This document shows, one piece after another, positions 1-7,600 of a stretch of 64,000 nucleotides of DNA (position 1 is its first letter; each line of letters opens with the position of its first letter). The notes under the pieces are model-generated. The model was given only the letters and a program-made list of their open reading frames with translations. It searched no databases and was not told where the DNA came from. The position numbers were made by a program, and so were the translations under genes. The stretch comes from Pseudomonas fluorescens (GTDB lineage: Bacteria; Pseudomonadota; Gammaproteobacteria; Pseudomonadales; Pseudomonadaceae), in NCBI RefSeq assembly GCF_902497745.1, contig NZ_CABVHJ010000018.1:53078-117077 (forward strand), given 5' to 3'.

Positions 1-560
1 AGCTTCTGGCAGATTCGCTCCAGCTTGTTCAACTGAGCCTGCTCCAGACTGTCTTCGGGCGTCAGGAACTGCGCCGCTGAATACATCATGGTCGGGTCGA
101 GAAACTGTTCGAACAGATCGTTGCCGAGGTCGTAGTGCGCGGCGATGTTTTTCTGCGAGCCCTTGCGCGTATTGCGGTTGAGCCAGTGCAAGCCTTGCAC
201 CAACGGCCGGCTGAGACGGGCCAGACCTCGCTCCATGGCATCGAGCACGTCGAGGTTGCTGACAAACACGCGCACCACCGCTGTCAGATCCGGCGAACTC
301 CAATAGCCGTGGATAAAGGCCTCGCCGGCACCAATCGAACCATTGCCGGCGACCATGCCCCAGACGGCCGGATCCGTCACATGGATTTCCCCGAACAAGG
401 CACTGCCCGGCGTACCGAACATCAGCCGTTCGCCATCCTCGATCACCAGCAGTTGTCCGTGTTTGAGCCGCGCCAATTGGCGCAACACGCCGCGGCGCAG
501 CAGCGATCCGGTCAAACCGTTGGTGCTGAACCGGCTGACCGACAGACTAGAGGATTTCAT
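1..560 (-). CDS. CFA synthase-like SAM-dependent methyltransferase (partial)
   Basis: The first 186 residues are present; the C-terminal part is beyond the left edge. The N-terminal region is the usual leader domain of cyclopropane-fatty-acyl-phospholipid synthases, and the segment NIAAHYDLGNDLFEQFLD opens the SAM methyltransferase domain. Such enzymes methylate or cyclopropanate unsaturated acyl chains of membrane phospholipids. The ATG at 560 overlaps the end of the DUF1365 gene by 14 bases, so it is the last visible gene of a tight operon. Association with photolyase and a LitR-like regulator suggests a light-stress lipid enzyme such as the furan fatty acid methylase UfaM rather than stationary-phase Cfa; that choice is inference. 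Confidence 0.9.
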   Translation of the reverse strand, partial: MKSSSLSVSRFSTNGLTGSLLRRGVLRQLARLKHGQLLVIEDGERLMFGTPGSALFGEIHVTDPAVWGMVAGNGSIGAGEAFIHGYWSSPDLTAVVRVFVSNLDVLDAMERGLARLSRPLVQGLHWLNRNTRKGSQKNIAAHYDLGNDLFEQFLDPTMMYSAAQFLTPEDSLEQAQLNKLERICQK

Positions 561-1362
561 GGCGGTGCTCCTTGGGAGGCACGGTGGCGGTTTGAAAGCT
601 GCCGTCGGCAGTCTGATGAGCAAAGATCGGTGCGCGTTTGAGCAGCAGTCGCAGTGCCTGCCAGTAAATCGCCAAGGCGGTTTTCGCGGTCATCCACGGA
701 AAGCGCCTCAGGTAACGGTGCAAGCTGCGGCGATCGAGGTTTTCGCGTTGCAGATTGAGCGTTGCGTCGAACAGTTTGTGCTCGCCCTGCCAGTCGGCCA
801 TGTGCACGCCGAGGGTTTGCGCAGCAGGGCTGAAGCTCATGCGGTATTCGAGATCGCGCGGCAAAAACGGCGAAACATGAAAGGCTTTGGCCACGGCGAA
901 GTGCTGATGGAAATCCTGCAGATTGACCGGCGGGCGCGCCGGCAACACATAGTGATAACGCTCGCGCCACGGCGTGTTGGTGACTTCACAGACGATCGCT
1001 GCCAGTTGGCCGTCCGCCTCATGGCAATAAAAGAAACTCACCGGATTGAACGACAACCCCCAACTGCGCGCCTGGGTCAGCAGGCAGATCGAGCCTTGCG
1101 GTTCATGGCCGATGGCGATGCCGACCTGCTGACGCACGGCATCGATCAGGCGTATGCCTCGGCCGGTAAAGGTCTTGAGGTAGTCCGTCTCGCGAAAGGA
1201 AAACGGCGCAAAACGGCTGCGTCCGGCCAGTGGCGACAGAGCAAGCACGGCGTCCTGTTCGCTGAGGTCGAGGTAGAGCAGACCGATACGGTAGCGGAAT
1301 TCATGGCGGCGCGGCGAGAAGCGCCGATGGCCGATCCAGCCGCTGTACAGGGCGCTGTTCAT
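547..1362 (-). CDS. DUF1365 domain-containing protein
   Basis: This 271-residue protein fits the DUF1365 family from its N-terminus (MNSALYSGWIGHRRFSP...FRYRIGLLYLDL) and the conserved NPVSFFYC stretch. The biochemical role of the family is not settled. Its members are typically found beside a CFA-like methyltransferase and an FAD amine-oxidase-like protein, as here, which points to lipid modification. Its start overlaps the stop of the FAD gene by 4 bases, and its own end overlaps the methyltransferase start, so translation is probably coupled along the operon. Confidence 0.9.
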   Translation of the reverse strand: MNSALYSGWIGHRRFSPRRHEFRYRIGLLYLDLSEQDAVLALSPLAGRSRFAPFSFRETDYLKTFTGRGIRLIDAVRQQVGIAIGHEPQGSICLLTQARSWGLSFNPVSFFYCHEADGQLAAIVCEVTNTPWRERYHYVLPARPPVNLQDFHQHFAVAKAFHVSPFLPRDLEYRMSFSPAAQTLGVHMADWQGEHKLFDATLNLQRENLDRRSLHRYLRRFPWMTAKTALAIYWQALRLLLKRAPIFAHQTADGSFQTATVPPKEHRHEIL

Positions 1363-2606
1363 AAGGTTTCCCCGAATGCGGCGGCCACGCGCAAAGCGCT
1401 GACCACACCGTCCTCATGAAAACCGTTGGCCCAGTAGGCGCCGCAATAATGCGTATGCTGCGCGCCATCCAGTTCACTCCAGCGATTTTGTGCTGCCACC
1501 GCCGCGAGGCTGAATTGCGGATGGGCGTAGGTGTAACGGGCAAGCACTTTGTCCGGGCTGATGCCGGCGCTTTGATTGAGGCTGACGCAGAACGTGGTGT
1601 CGCTCTGAATGCCCTGCAGAATGTTCATGTCGTAGGTGACGGCGGCGTGGGTGTGGCCGGCGCCGCTGAGTCGGTAGTTCCAGCTCGCCCAAGCCAGTTT
1701 GCGCGTCGGCAACAAACGCGTGTCGGTGTGCAGCACCACTTCATTGTCGGCGTAGGGCAGGGCACCGAGAATCGCGCGTTCGGCCTCGCTCGGGACCGCC
1801 AGCAGTTTCAACGCTTGATCACTGTGACAGGCGAACACCACCTGATCGAAGTGTTCGAGGCCTGCCGGGCTGTGGATAACTACGCCATGCACATCGCGAT
1901 CAACCCGGGTTACCGGGCAATTGAGACGAATTCGCTCCTTGAACGCTGCCGTCAGCGGCGCGATATAGGCGCTCGAGCCGCCTTCGATAACTTGCCACTG
2001 CGGACGATCACTGACCGACAACAGTCCATGATTCTTGAAAAAACGTACGAAAAACTGCAGCGGGAAATTGAGCATTTCCGCCATCGGCATCGACCAGATC
2101 GCCGAGCCCATCGGCACGATGTAATGCAGGATGAAGCGTTCACCGTAACCACCGGCCTTGAGGTATTCGTCGAGGGTGGTGTCGGCGGCGATGCGCAGTT
2201 CGACGAGGTCGCGCTGGGCTTCTTTGTTGAAGCGCAGAATATCGCGCAACATGCCCCAGAACCCCGGCGAAAACAGGTTGCTGCGCTGGGCGAAGAGGCT
2301 GTTGAAGTTGTTGCCGTTGTATTCCAGACCGGTGTCCGGGTCGGTCACCGAGAAACTCATTTCGGTCGGCTTGAACGCCACGCCGAGCTGGCCGAGCAAG
2401 CGGATGAAGTTCGGGTAGGTCCAGTCGTTGAAGACGATGAAGCCGGTGTCCACGGCGTAGGACTGTCCAGCGACGCTGACGTCGACCGTGTGCGTGTGGC
2501 CACCGACCCAGTCGCCGGCCTCGAACACCGTCACTTCATGGCGGCGATTGAGCAGGTAGGCGCAGGTAAGCCCGGCGATGCCGCTGCCGACGATGGCGAT
2601 TTTCAT
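1359..2606 (-). CDS. FAD/NAD(P)-binding amine-oxidase-like oxidoreductase
   Basis: The 415-residue product starts MKIAIVGSGIAGLTCAYLL, with the dinucleotide-binding G7-x-G9-x-x-G12 of FAD amine oxidases, followed by the GGHTHT segment typical of the COG2907 group. The substrate is unknown; its partners (CFA-like enzyme, DUF1365, SDR) suggest oxidation of a modified fatty acyl chain or a lipid-linked intermediate. The frame is open upstream of 2606, but the Rossmann motif sits correctly only from this ATG, which overlaps the SDR stop by 4 bases. Confidence 0.9.
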   Translation of the reverse strand: MKIAIVGSGIAGLTCAYLLNRRHEVTVFEAGDWVGGHTHTVDVSVAGQSYAVDTGFIVFNDWTYPNFIRLLGQLGVAFKPTEMSFSVTDPDTGLEYNGNNFNSLFAQRSNLFSPGFWGMLRDILRFNKEAQRDLVELRIAADTTLDEYLKAGGYGERFILHYIVPMGSAIWSMPMAEMLNFPLQFFVRFFKNHGLLSVSDRPQWQVIEGGSSAYIAPLTAAFKERIRLNCPVTRVDRDVHGVVIHSPAGLEHFDQVVFACHSDQALKLLAVPSEAERAILGALPYADNEVVLHTDTRLLPTRKLAWASWNYRLSGAGHTHAAVTYDMNILQGIQSDTTFCVSLNQSAGISPDKVLARYTYAHPQFSLAAVAAQNRWSELDGAQHTHYCGAYWANGFHEDGVVSALRVAAAFGETL

Positions 2607-3385
2607 GTCGGATCCGTCAGCGGAGGTGACTTGCGCACCATGCGCTTGCCGATCGCCAGTTGTACCCGCGCCGGCAGTTTCGACAGCGGCCACAGCGCGG
2701 CCATGAACAGCGCCGGAAAGGCGATTTCCAATGGCCGATCCTTGAGTTTGGCGAAGATGTGCCGTGCGGCTTTATCCACAGGCCAGCTCAAGGGCATGGG
2801 GAAATCATTCCTGGCGGTCAGCGGCGTTTCGACAAAACCCGGGCTGACCACGGTGACTTCAATGCCTTCGTCGGCCAGATCGATGCGCAACGACTCGAAC
2901 AGGTAACGCAAACCGGCCTTCGACGCGCCATAGGCTTCGGCCCGTGGCAGCGGCAGGTAAGTCACTGAGCTGGCCACGCCGATCAGATGCGGCGCGGTGC
3001 CTTTGCGCAGCAGCGGCAGCGCGGCTTCGATGCAATAACTGCTGGCGAGCAGGTTAGTGCGCACCACATGCTCGATGATCGAGGAATCGAACTGTTTGGC
3101 ATCGACGTATTCGCAGGTGCCGGCGTTGAGAATCACCGAGTCCAGCGAACCCCAGTCTGCGGCGATCTGCTCGCCGATCTCGCGAACCGTCTGGCTGTTG
3201 GTCAGATCCCCGGGTACCACCAAAACCTGCCCCGGATAGCGTTGCGACAAGACCTTGAGCGGGGCGATCTGACGGGAACTGACCGCCAGGTGCGCACCGG
3301 TTTTCAGGATCTCTTCAGCCAGCGCCGCGCCGATGCCACTGCTGGCCCCGGTCAACCAATAACGCCGTGGAGGTGTACGACTCAT
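2603..3385 (-). CDS. Short-chain dehydrogenase/reductase (SDR)
   Basis: This is a classical SDR of 260 residues. The cofactor motif TGASSGIG lies at 12-19, NAG at 87-89, the catalytic Ser near 139-140, and Y152-x3-K156 (YGASK) is complete, so the enzyme should be an active NAD(P)-dependent oxidoreductase. The substrate is unknown. ATGA-type overlaps with the NTF2-like gene upstream and the FAD gene downstream make it an internal member of the photolyase operon. SDRs occur in comparable photo-oxidative stress clusters of other Proteobacteria, where they are tied to lipid or carotenoid-like chemistry. Confidence 0.92.
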   Translation of the reverse strand: MSRTPPRRYWLTGASSGIGAALAEEILKTGAHLAVSSRQIAPLKVLSQRYPGQVLVVPGDLTNSQTVREIGEQIAADWGSLDSVILNAGTCEYVDAKQFDSSIIEHVVRTNLLASSYCIEAALPLLRKGTAPHLIGVASSVTYLPLPRAEAYGASKAGLRYLFESLRIDLADEGIEVTVVSPGFVETPLTARNDFPMPLSWPVDKAARHIFAKLKDRPLEIAFPALFMAALWPLSKLPARVQLAIGKRMVRKSPPLTDPT

Positions 3386-3804
3386 CCCATTCTCCTTTTC
3401 AGCCAGGCAATCACCCGGCCCAATACTGGCAAGTGTTCATACAGCAGCGCCCCGGCATCGAAATAATCCCGATGGCGATAAACCTTGTCGTGCCACAGCA
3501 AATGCGAGCAGCCGCTGACACGAATCACACGGCCACCCGCCAGACGCGGGTGGCGATAACTCATGACCCAGCGCAGATAACCTTCGCAGTCGCTGATCTG
3601 GTCAAAACCATGAAAATCAAAACGCAGCTCGCTGACGTTGGCATACAGTTCGCCGAAATAGTCGCGTAACTGCGCCAGACCCTGCACTTCGTGCAGCGGG
3701 TCGGTGAAGTGAATGTCATCGCTGTACAGCTCGCCCAGGCTTTGCAGGTTGTCTTTGTTCAACGCTGAAAATTGCCGGGCGAAGCGGCGCAGGAATTCAC
3801 TCAT
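3382..3804 (-). CDS. NTF2-like (SnoaL-type) protein
   Basis: A protein of about 140 residues with the NTF2-like cone fold pattern: an early helix, YSDDIHFTDPLHEVQG, and later strands with WHDKVYRHRDYFDAGALLYE. Members of this fold act as small isomerases, hydratases or binding modules; no function can be assigned here. Two adjacent ATGs occur (3807 and 3804). AGGAGGTG lies immediately before them and gives better spacing for the second, so 3804 was chosen. The start overlaps the end of phrB. Confidence 0.85.
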   Translation of the reverse strand: MSEFLRRFARQFSALNKDNLQSLGELYSDDIHFTDPLHEVQGLAQLRDYFGELYANVSELRFDFHGFDQISDCEGYLRWVMSYRHPRLAGGRVIRVSGCSHLLWHDKVYRHRDYFDAGALLYEHLPVLGRVIAWLKRRMG

Positions 3805-5242
3805 CATCACCTCCTGAAGACGTACGCGAAGGCAGATTCTTGAAGGCTGCCAGCGCCCGTTGGCGCGAGGTGCTGAGGTTGACGATCGGCGACGGATAGT
3901 CCGCCGCGCCGAACAAACCACCGACGTCGGCCGGGTTATGCACTTGTTTTTTGTCGAGGGCTGCCAGTTCCGGCAGCCAGTGCTTGATGAACAGGCCTTC
4001 GCTGTCGAATTTTTCCGACTGGCTCAGCGGGTTGAAGATGCGGAAATACGGCGCCGAATCGGTGCCCGTCGACGAACTCCACTGCCAGCCACCGTTGTTC
4101 GCCGCCAGATCCCCATCGATGAGGTGACGCATGAAAAAGCGTTCGCCTTCGCGCCAGTCGATCAGCAGGTTTTTGGTCAGGAACATCGCCACGACCATGC
4201 GCAGACGGTTGTGCATCCAGCCGGTTTCCAGCAGTTGGCGCATCGCGGCGTCGATGATCGGCAGACCGGTGCGCGCCTCTTGCCATGCGGCGAGATCCTC
4301 CGGCGCATCACGCCAGGCCAGCGCTTCGGTTTCCGGGCGGAAAGCGCGATGCCTTGAGACCCGTGGGTAGCCGACCAGAATGTGTTTATAGAACTCGCGC
4401 CACAGCAGTTCGTTGATCCAGGTGACCGCGCCGACCTTACCGCTCTCGAATTCGCCCTGATTACTTTGCAGGGCGGCATGCAGACACTGGCGCGGCGAAA
4501 TCACGCCCGCCGCCAGATACGCCGAGAGCTGACTGGTGCCAGGTTTGGCCGGGAAGTCGCGTTCGCTCTGGTAGTAGTCGATCTGCACGTCGGTGAAGGT
4601 GTCGAGACGGCGCCGGGCTTCCTGTTCACCGGCGGGCCACAGATCGCGCAGGGATTGGCTCGGTGTGGCGAAGCCTTTGACGGAGTCGGGAATCGGGTCG
4701 CTGTCGATGGCAAGTTTTGCCTGTTTGCCGGGGGCCTTGACCAACGCAGGCATCGAGCGATGCAGGCGTTCGTAACAGACTTTGCGGAACTGGCTGAACA
4801 CCTTGAAGTAGCTGTTGGTCTTGGTCAGTACCGTGCCGGGTTTGAACAGCAACTGGTCGAGATAGCTGTGAAAGGTGATGCCCTCGGCCTTCAGTGTTTC
4901 GGCCACCGCTGCATCGCGACGGGTTTCGTGGACGCCGTATTCTTCGTTGACGTGCACGGCTTCGATCTTCAGTTGCCGACAGAGTTTGAGCAGTTCCGCC
5001 GGGGCTTGATCCCAATGAGTTGCAGTGCGAATCAGCAATGGAATGTTGAGTTTGCCAAGGCTTGCGCTCAGCTCACACAGGTTGCGCAACCAGAAGTCGA
5101 CCTTGCACGGCGCATCGTCATGTTCCAGCCACTGCTGCGGGCTCAACAGGTACACGGCGACCGTCGGGCCGCGCGCTGCGGCGGCTGCGAGGGCAGTGTT
5201 GTCATGTTGGCGCAAGTCGCTGCGCAGCCAGATCAATTGCAT
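3797..5242 (-). CDS. phrB: Deoxyribodipyrimidine photo-lyase
   Basis: Class I CPD photolyase: light-driven, FAD-dependent repair of cyclobutane pyrimidine dimers. The N-terminal antenna-binding domain starts MQLIWLRSDLRQHDNTAL, and the FAD/DNA-binding core includes NNGGWQWSSSTGTDSAPYFR near residue 382. The length of 481 residues is normal. An alternative ATG at 5263 overlaps the regulator stop as TAATG and would add seven residues; the internal ATG at 5242 matches where family members begin. Linkage to a LitR/PplR-like regulator suggests light induction. Confidence 0.96.
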   Translation of the reverse strand: MQLIWLRSDLRQHDNTALAAAAARGPTVAVYLLSPQQWLEHDDAPCKVDFWLRNLCELSASLGKLNIPLLIRTATHWDQAPAELLKLCRQLKIEAVHVNEEYGVHETRRDAAVAETLKAEGITFHSYLDQLLFKPGTVLTKTNSYFKVFSQFRKVCYERLHRSMPALVKAPGKQAKLAIDSDPIPDSVKGFATPSQSLRDLWPAGEQEARRRLDTFTDVQIDYYQSERDFPAKPGTSQLSAYLAAGVISPRQCLHAALQSNQGEFESGKVGAVTWINELLWREFYKHILVGYPRVSRHRAFRPETEALAWRDAPEDLAAWQEARTGLPIIDAAMRQLLETGWMHNRLRMVVAMFLTKNLLIDWREGERFFMRHLIDGDLAANNGGWQWSSSTGTDSAPYFRIFNPLSQSEKFDSEGLFIKHWLPELAALDKKQVHNPADVGGLFGAADYPSPIVNLSTSRQRALAAFKNLPSRTSSGGDDE

Positions 5243-5262
5243 GTCGGAACTCACTGCGTCCA

Positions 5263-6204
5263 TTAGATCAACCCACGCTGAACGAGCACCTGGTGCGCCA
5301 GCAGCGCGTCTTCAGCCAGGAAAACATCAGCCATCTCGGAAGTTCTTACGGACAACTCGGCGTGGTGGATGCATACCGTTGGTCCGACCAGCATTTTTGT
5401 ACAACCGACTCCGTTCAGTAATTTGGGCAACTGCGCAAGGTTCATGGCTTTGCTGGAATACAGCAGTACGCCGCGGGCTTGCAGATGTTCGACCGCCAGC
5501 GCCAACTCGGCGGCCGGCAACGGCCAGTCAAACACTTGCACCGGACAATCAGCGCTACTGATCAGCCACGCGCACAGCCACAGATGAGGTTCCAGTGGCA
5601 GGTCGGAGTGATTGATCAACAACAGCGGGGCGCCATGTAACTGACGATTGTTATGGTAGATGCGTGTGCCGAATTTGCTGCGTAACCACGAATAAAAGAA
5701 CACGCGTTCCATCTGCGCGCCGAATTGGCCCTGCCAACGCTGCTCCAGTTCCGCCAGCAGCGGCATCAGCAATTGTTCGCACAAGGTGCGTGGCGGGTAG
5801 AGCGCCATGGCCTGATTGACGCTGTCGTCGAGGCTGCGTTCACTGAGTTGCGTGACGGCGGCGAGCAACGTCTGGCGCAAGCGCTGCCAATCGTTTTCCA
5901 CCGATTCGCTGAACGCCTGCGGTGCGTCGAGCAGCGGTTTGACCTGACTGACAGCCACGCCACGGTTGAGCCAGGTGAGGATGGTCAGAATCTGTTGCAC
6001 GTGTTCGGCCGAGTAGAGCCGGTGCCCCTTGGGCGTGCGTTGCGGTACGACCAGCCCGTAGCGGCGTTCCCACGCGCGCAGGGTGATCGCGTTGACGCCG
6101 GTCTGCCGGGCGACTTCGCGAATCGGCAGCCAGCCCTCGTCGAGGGCTTTTTTAAAATCCGCGCCAAGGTCTTCCCGGGCGCTGGTATCCATTTTGTCGT
6201 TCAT
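5263..6204 (-). CDS. MerR-family LitR/CarH-like (class II, PplR-type) light regulator
   Basis: The 313-residue protein has a MerR winged helix at about 25-95 containing the CarA/LitR-type signature TLRAWERRYGLVVPQRT. A helical segment follows and then a C-terminal Rossmann-like region resembling a cobalamin-binding domain. B12 photoreceptors of this family carry W-x9-EH; here the corresponding segment is W173-x9-Y183-H184, so the glutamate is lost. This fits B12-independent class II LitR proteins such as P. putida PplR1, which act together with LOV photoreceptors. It lies in one operon with phrB and overlaps the upstream gene by TAATG. Equivalence to PplR1 is inferred. Confidence 0.88.
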   Translation of the reverse strand: MNDKMDTSAREDLGADFKKALDEGWLPIREVARQTGVNAITLRAWERRYGLVVPQRTPKGHRLYSAEHVQQILTILTWLNRGVAVSQVKPLLDAPQAFSESVENDWQRLRQTLLAAVTQLSERSLDDSVNQAMALYPPRTLCEQLLMPLLAELEQRWQGQFGAQMERVFFYSWLRSKFGTRIYHNNRQLHGAPLLLINHSDLPLEPHLWLCAWLISSADCPVQVFDWPLPAAELALAVEHLQARGVLLYSSKAMNLAQLPKLLNGVGCTKMLVGPTVCIHHAELSVRTSEMADVFLAEDALLAHQVLVQRGLI

Positions 6205-7166
6205 TAGATTGCGTTTCGCAGGCTGAGGTTTTCCGGGTGCGGTTGCAGGTAAACCTGTTGCGCGATGTACGAATCCGGATGGAGGCGAAAGTGATGTTTG
6301 AGCAGTGTCAACGGCACCACCAGCGGCACGATGCCCTGGCGGTACTGGCCGATGACGTGTTGCATTTCCTGTTTGTCTTCAGCGCTGATCACTTGTTTCA
6401 GATAACCGCTGATGTGCAGCAGCACGTTGCAGTGGGTGCCACGGGTGGCGCATTTTTTCAACGCCGCCATCAGTTCGCTGAAGTAGCGCGGGCCGAGCTC
6501 GACGGGATCGGTGTCGGCCATGTTGCCGAGCAGTTTGCCCAGCGCTTTGTATTGCGGCGGGTTGTGGGCCATCAGCAAATATTTGTAGCGCGAATGAAAT
6601 TCGGTGAGGGCGCGACGGCTCAGGCCATTGGCGAGGACTTGCTGCCATTCGCTGTAGGCGAATACGCGGGTGATGAAGTTCTCGCGCAGCACCGGATCAT
6701 TGAGGCGCCCGGCTTCTTCCACGGGCAGATCCGGATGCCGTGCGCAGAACGCCTGGGCGTAAATGCCGCGTCCGCCGCCGTTCACCGGGGCACCGTTGGC
6801 GTGGTAGACCTTGACCCGCTCCAAACCGCAGGACGGCGACTGCTGCATGAAGATGTAGCCGCAGATGTCGTCCAGTTCGGCGGCCATTTTTTCACCATAC
6901 TCGGCCAGTGGCCGGGTGACGTTGATCGCCCGGTTCACCGTGCCGACCGCTTGTGGATGTTCGGCCTCGCCGACGAGGCGGATCGGTTCGCGAGGAATGC
7001 CCAGGCCGATTGCAACCTCCGGACACACCGGGACGAAATCGAAATGCTCGGTGAGGGTGCGGCTGCACAGCCGTGATTCCTTGTGCCCACCGTTGTAGCG
7101 CACCTCGGCACCCAGCAGGCAGGCGCTGATGGCGATTTTTGGTTTGGCTACGCAAGGATCGGACAT
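6204..7166 (-). CDS. DUF523 and DUF1722 domain protein
   Basis: This 320-residue protein has an N-terminal DUF523 domain (ISACLLGAEVRYNGGHK at about 11-27, with cysteines including the SPSCG motif) and a C-terminal DUF1722 domain covering roughly the last 120 residues. The biochemical role is unknown. The family is often found next to photolyase and MerR genes in Pseudomonas. The ATG at 7166 was chosen because GAGG lies five bases upstream and because the candidate promoter and operator precede it. It is the first gene of the light-linked operon. Confidence 0.9.
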   Translation of the reverse strand: MSDPCVAKPKIAISACLLGAEVRYNGGHKESRLCSRTLTEHFDFVPVCPEVAIGLGIPREPIRLVGEAEHPQAVGTVNRAINVTRPLAEYGEKMAAELDDICGYIFMQQSPSCGLERVKVYHANGAPVNGGGRGIYAQAFCARHPDLPVEEAGRLNDPVLRENFITRVFAYSEWQQVLANGLSRRALTEFHSRYKYLLMAHNPPQYKALGKLLGNMADTDPVELGPRYFSELMAALKKCATRGTHCNVLLHISGYLKQVISAEDKQEMQHVIGQYRQGIVPLVVPLTLLKHHFRLHPDSYIAQQVYLQPHPENLSLRNAI

Positions 7167-7186
7167 GGGCACCTCGAATCTATACC

Positions 7187-7210
7187 TGTACAGAGGTAAA
7201 TCTCTGTACA
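7187..7210. promoter_or_regulatory. PplR1-type box, TGTACA-N12-TGTACA
   Basis: Two TGTACA hexamers are separated by exactly 12 bases. This matches the direct-repeat consensus reported for Pseudomonas putida PplR1, T(G/A)TACA-N12-TGTA(C/T)A, at every defined position. It lies in the leader of the DUF523-regulator-phrB operon, just downstream of the predicted transcription start. Confidence 0.8.
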
Positions 7211-7219
7211 ACTTTGCTC

Positions 7220-7247
7220 AGCATAGATTCATGGGTGTACAAGTCAA
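7220..7247 (-). promoter_or_regulatory. Candidate sigma-70 promoter of the DUF523-regulator-phrB operon
   Basis: On the minus strand TTGACT (7247-7242) and TATGCT (7225-7220) are 16 bases apart. The -35 lies inside the upstream PplR1-type box, so regulator binding there would compete with RNA polymerase. The leader would be about 46 bases. Confidence 0.6.
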
Positions 7248-7259
7248 ATTGTTTGTATA
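7236..7259. promoter_or_regulatory. PplR1-type box, TGTACA-N12-TGTATA
   Basis: This second box is an exact match to the PplR1 consensus, with TGTACA at 7236-7241 and TGTATA at 7254-7259. It overlaps the predicted -35 hexamer of the operon. Two consecutive exact boxes in one short promoter region make chance unlikely. Confidence 0.82.
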
Positions 7260-7284
7260 ACTTTTTTGATTGAACGCAGTTCAC

Positions 7285-7373
7285 TGTGGGAGCGAGCTTG
7301 CTCGCGAATGCGGATTAACATCCACAAATGCATTAATTGACACACCGCCTTCGCGAGCAAGCTCGCTCCCACA
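7285..7373. repeat. REP pair, GTGGGAGCGAGCTTGCTCGCGA family
   Basis: Two inverted copies of the common Pseudomonas REP face each other across a short spacer, between the divergent promoter region of the phrB operon and the end of the TIGR02450 gene. Confidence 0.9.
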
Positions 7374-7384
7374 ATGGTCGGTGG

Positions 7385-7600
7385 CTATTTCCAGCCCTGC
7401 AGCCATTCAGCGTTGTTTTGTAGTGTCTGCCAGTCAAGGCGTTCGGCGCGCTTGGTCAGCACCGCCTGCAACTCGACTTCCAGCACTGTGCCTTCCTCGT
7501 CGCGAAACAGCTCGGTCACCAGAAAGTGTTTTTCACGATTCAGCGGGTGAGCTGCTGTCCATTTCGACAGCAGCAATTTTTGCGGATTGATGCGGTTCAT
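7385..7600 (-). CDS. TIGR02450 family Trp-rich protein
   Basis: A 71-residue protein, MNRINPQKLLLSKWTAAHP...REKHFLVTELF...W..LQ...WLQGWK, with conserved tryptophans typical of the small TIGR02450/DUF2389 family. The function is unknown. Its ATG overlaps the stop of the FAD oxidoreductase by four bases, so the two are co-translated. The family is common in Proteobacteria and Cyanobacteria, often near photolyase-type genes, which fits the light-linked setting here. Confidence 0.85.
   Translation of the reverse strand: MNRINPQKLLLSKWTAAHPLNREKHFLVTELFRDEEGTVLEVELQAVLTKRAERLDWQTLQNNAEWLQGWK

Noticed and set aside
343..2906. Two long plus-strand open frames opposite the DUF1365 and FAD genes
   Set aside because: The minus-strand genes have clear domains and coupled starts; the plus frames have none.
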